The position numbers were made by a program, and so were the translations under genes. Below are positions 63,851-64,000 of a stretch of DNA of 64,000 nt, one piece after another. The DNA lies in the NCBI RefSeq assembly GCF_004152865.1, contig NZ_SEOO01000014.1:42119-106118 (forward strand). Direction: 5' to 3'. The notes under the pieces are model-generated. The model ran no database searches, was not told where the DNA came from, and was given only the letters and a program-made list of their open reading frames with translations. Each line of letters starts with the position of its first letter. The first letter of the stretch is position 1. Origin of the DNA: Sphingobium cupriresistens (lineage in GTDB: Bacteria > Pseudomonadota > Alphaproteobacteria > Sphingomonadales > Sphingomonadaceae).

Positions 63851-64000
63851 TTTGGTTCTCCGTTCCAGCGAGTTTAGAGCCCGATCCGAAAGTTGTTGAG
63901 CAATACCAGCATGTTGTGATTCAGCCGTCTTTGCGACAAGATGGAGTGAATGGTGGCATGGACTGGTATTGCCCGGCGAGAGCATAGTCGGGAAGGTTTG

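Overview
The window is a GC-rich chromosomal segment of an alphaproteobacterium, most likely a sphingomonad (Sphingobium/Sphingomonas-like). The grounds are the gene order pckA / chvI-chvG-hprK-rapZ-EIIA-HPr, the short alphaproteobacterial HPr kinase, the large plug-type TonB-dependent receptors, and the protein-level similarity of most genes to sphingomonad families. This placement comes from recalled family knowledge; no database search was run. I see no phage, insertion sequence, CRISPR array or tRNA. The one structural RNA gene I can support is RNase P RNA (rnpB), on the minus strand near 42.5-42.9 kb.

Layout. 0-5.8 kb: lysC divergent from ubiG, a nitronate monooxygenase-like gene downstream of lysC, lipoproteins and a DUF1206 membrane protein. 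5.9-12.4 kb: a TonB receptor that has lost its 5' part, a CitE/HpcH-type lyase, a paraslipin/NfeD pair and a Tat-exported DUF885 protein. 12.4-20.2 kb: ferredoxin reductase, a small EF-hand-like protein, pckA, and the ChvI/ChvG two-component system followed by hprK-rapZ-EIIA-HPr, which forms a carbon/envelope regulatory block. 20.5-27.2 kb: AI-2E-family transporter, TrmH-type methyltransferase, MFS transporter, GNAT acetyltransferase and a full-length TonB receptor. 27.5-33 kb: the translation/secretion operon ffh-rpsP-rimM-trmD-rplS, with a serine hydrolase and a small membrane protein lodged between rimM and trmD. 33-39.7 kb: amino-acid permease, dapF-mtaB-ftsY-yciB, sodB. 39.7-49 kb: a chemoreceptor with a small partner gene, ferredoxin-like and DnaJ-like proteins, rnpB, an AmpD-type amidase and a compact cheA-cheW-cheY-cheB-cheR cluster. 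49-54 kb: envelope and stress genes (coiled lipoprotein, mscL, lemA, two TPM-domain proteins, Nudix, DUF6456, XRE regulator). 54-64 kb: a glycosyltransferase, a degenerate NasA-like molybdoprotein, a split modA/modBC molybdate transporter, and the edge of a polysaccharide locus (FkbM methyltransferase, phosphomannose isomerase, large GT4 glycosyltransferase).

The segment is mostly core genome. I do not see a clear new defence or mobile system. The most unusual items are: an intact reading frame for a NasA-like protein that lacks both the molybdenum-ligand cysteine and the C-terminal cofactor domain; a ModC without its TOBE domain in a mod locus interrupted by a reverse-strand phosphatase; the interrupted trmD operon, with a strong hairpin directly in front of the inserted small gene; and a lower-GC, apparently decayed stretch in front of dapF.
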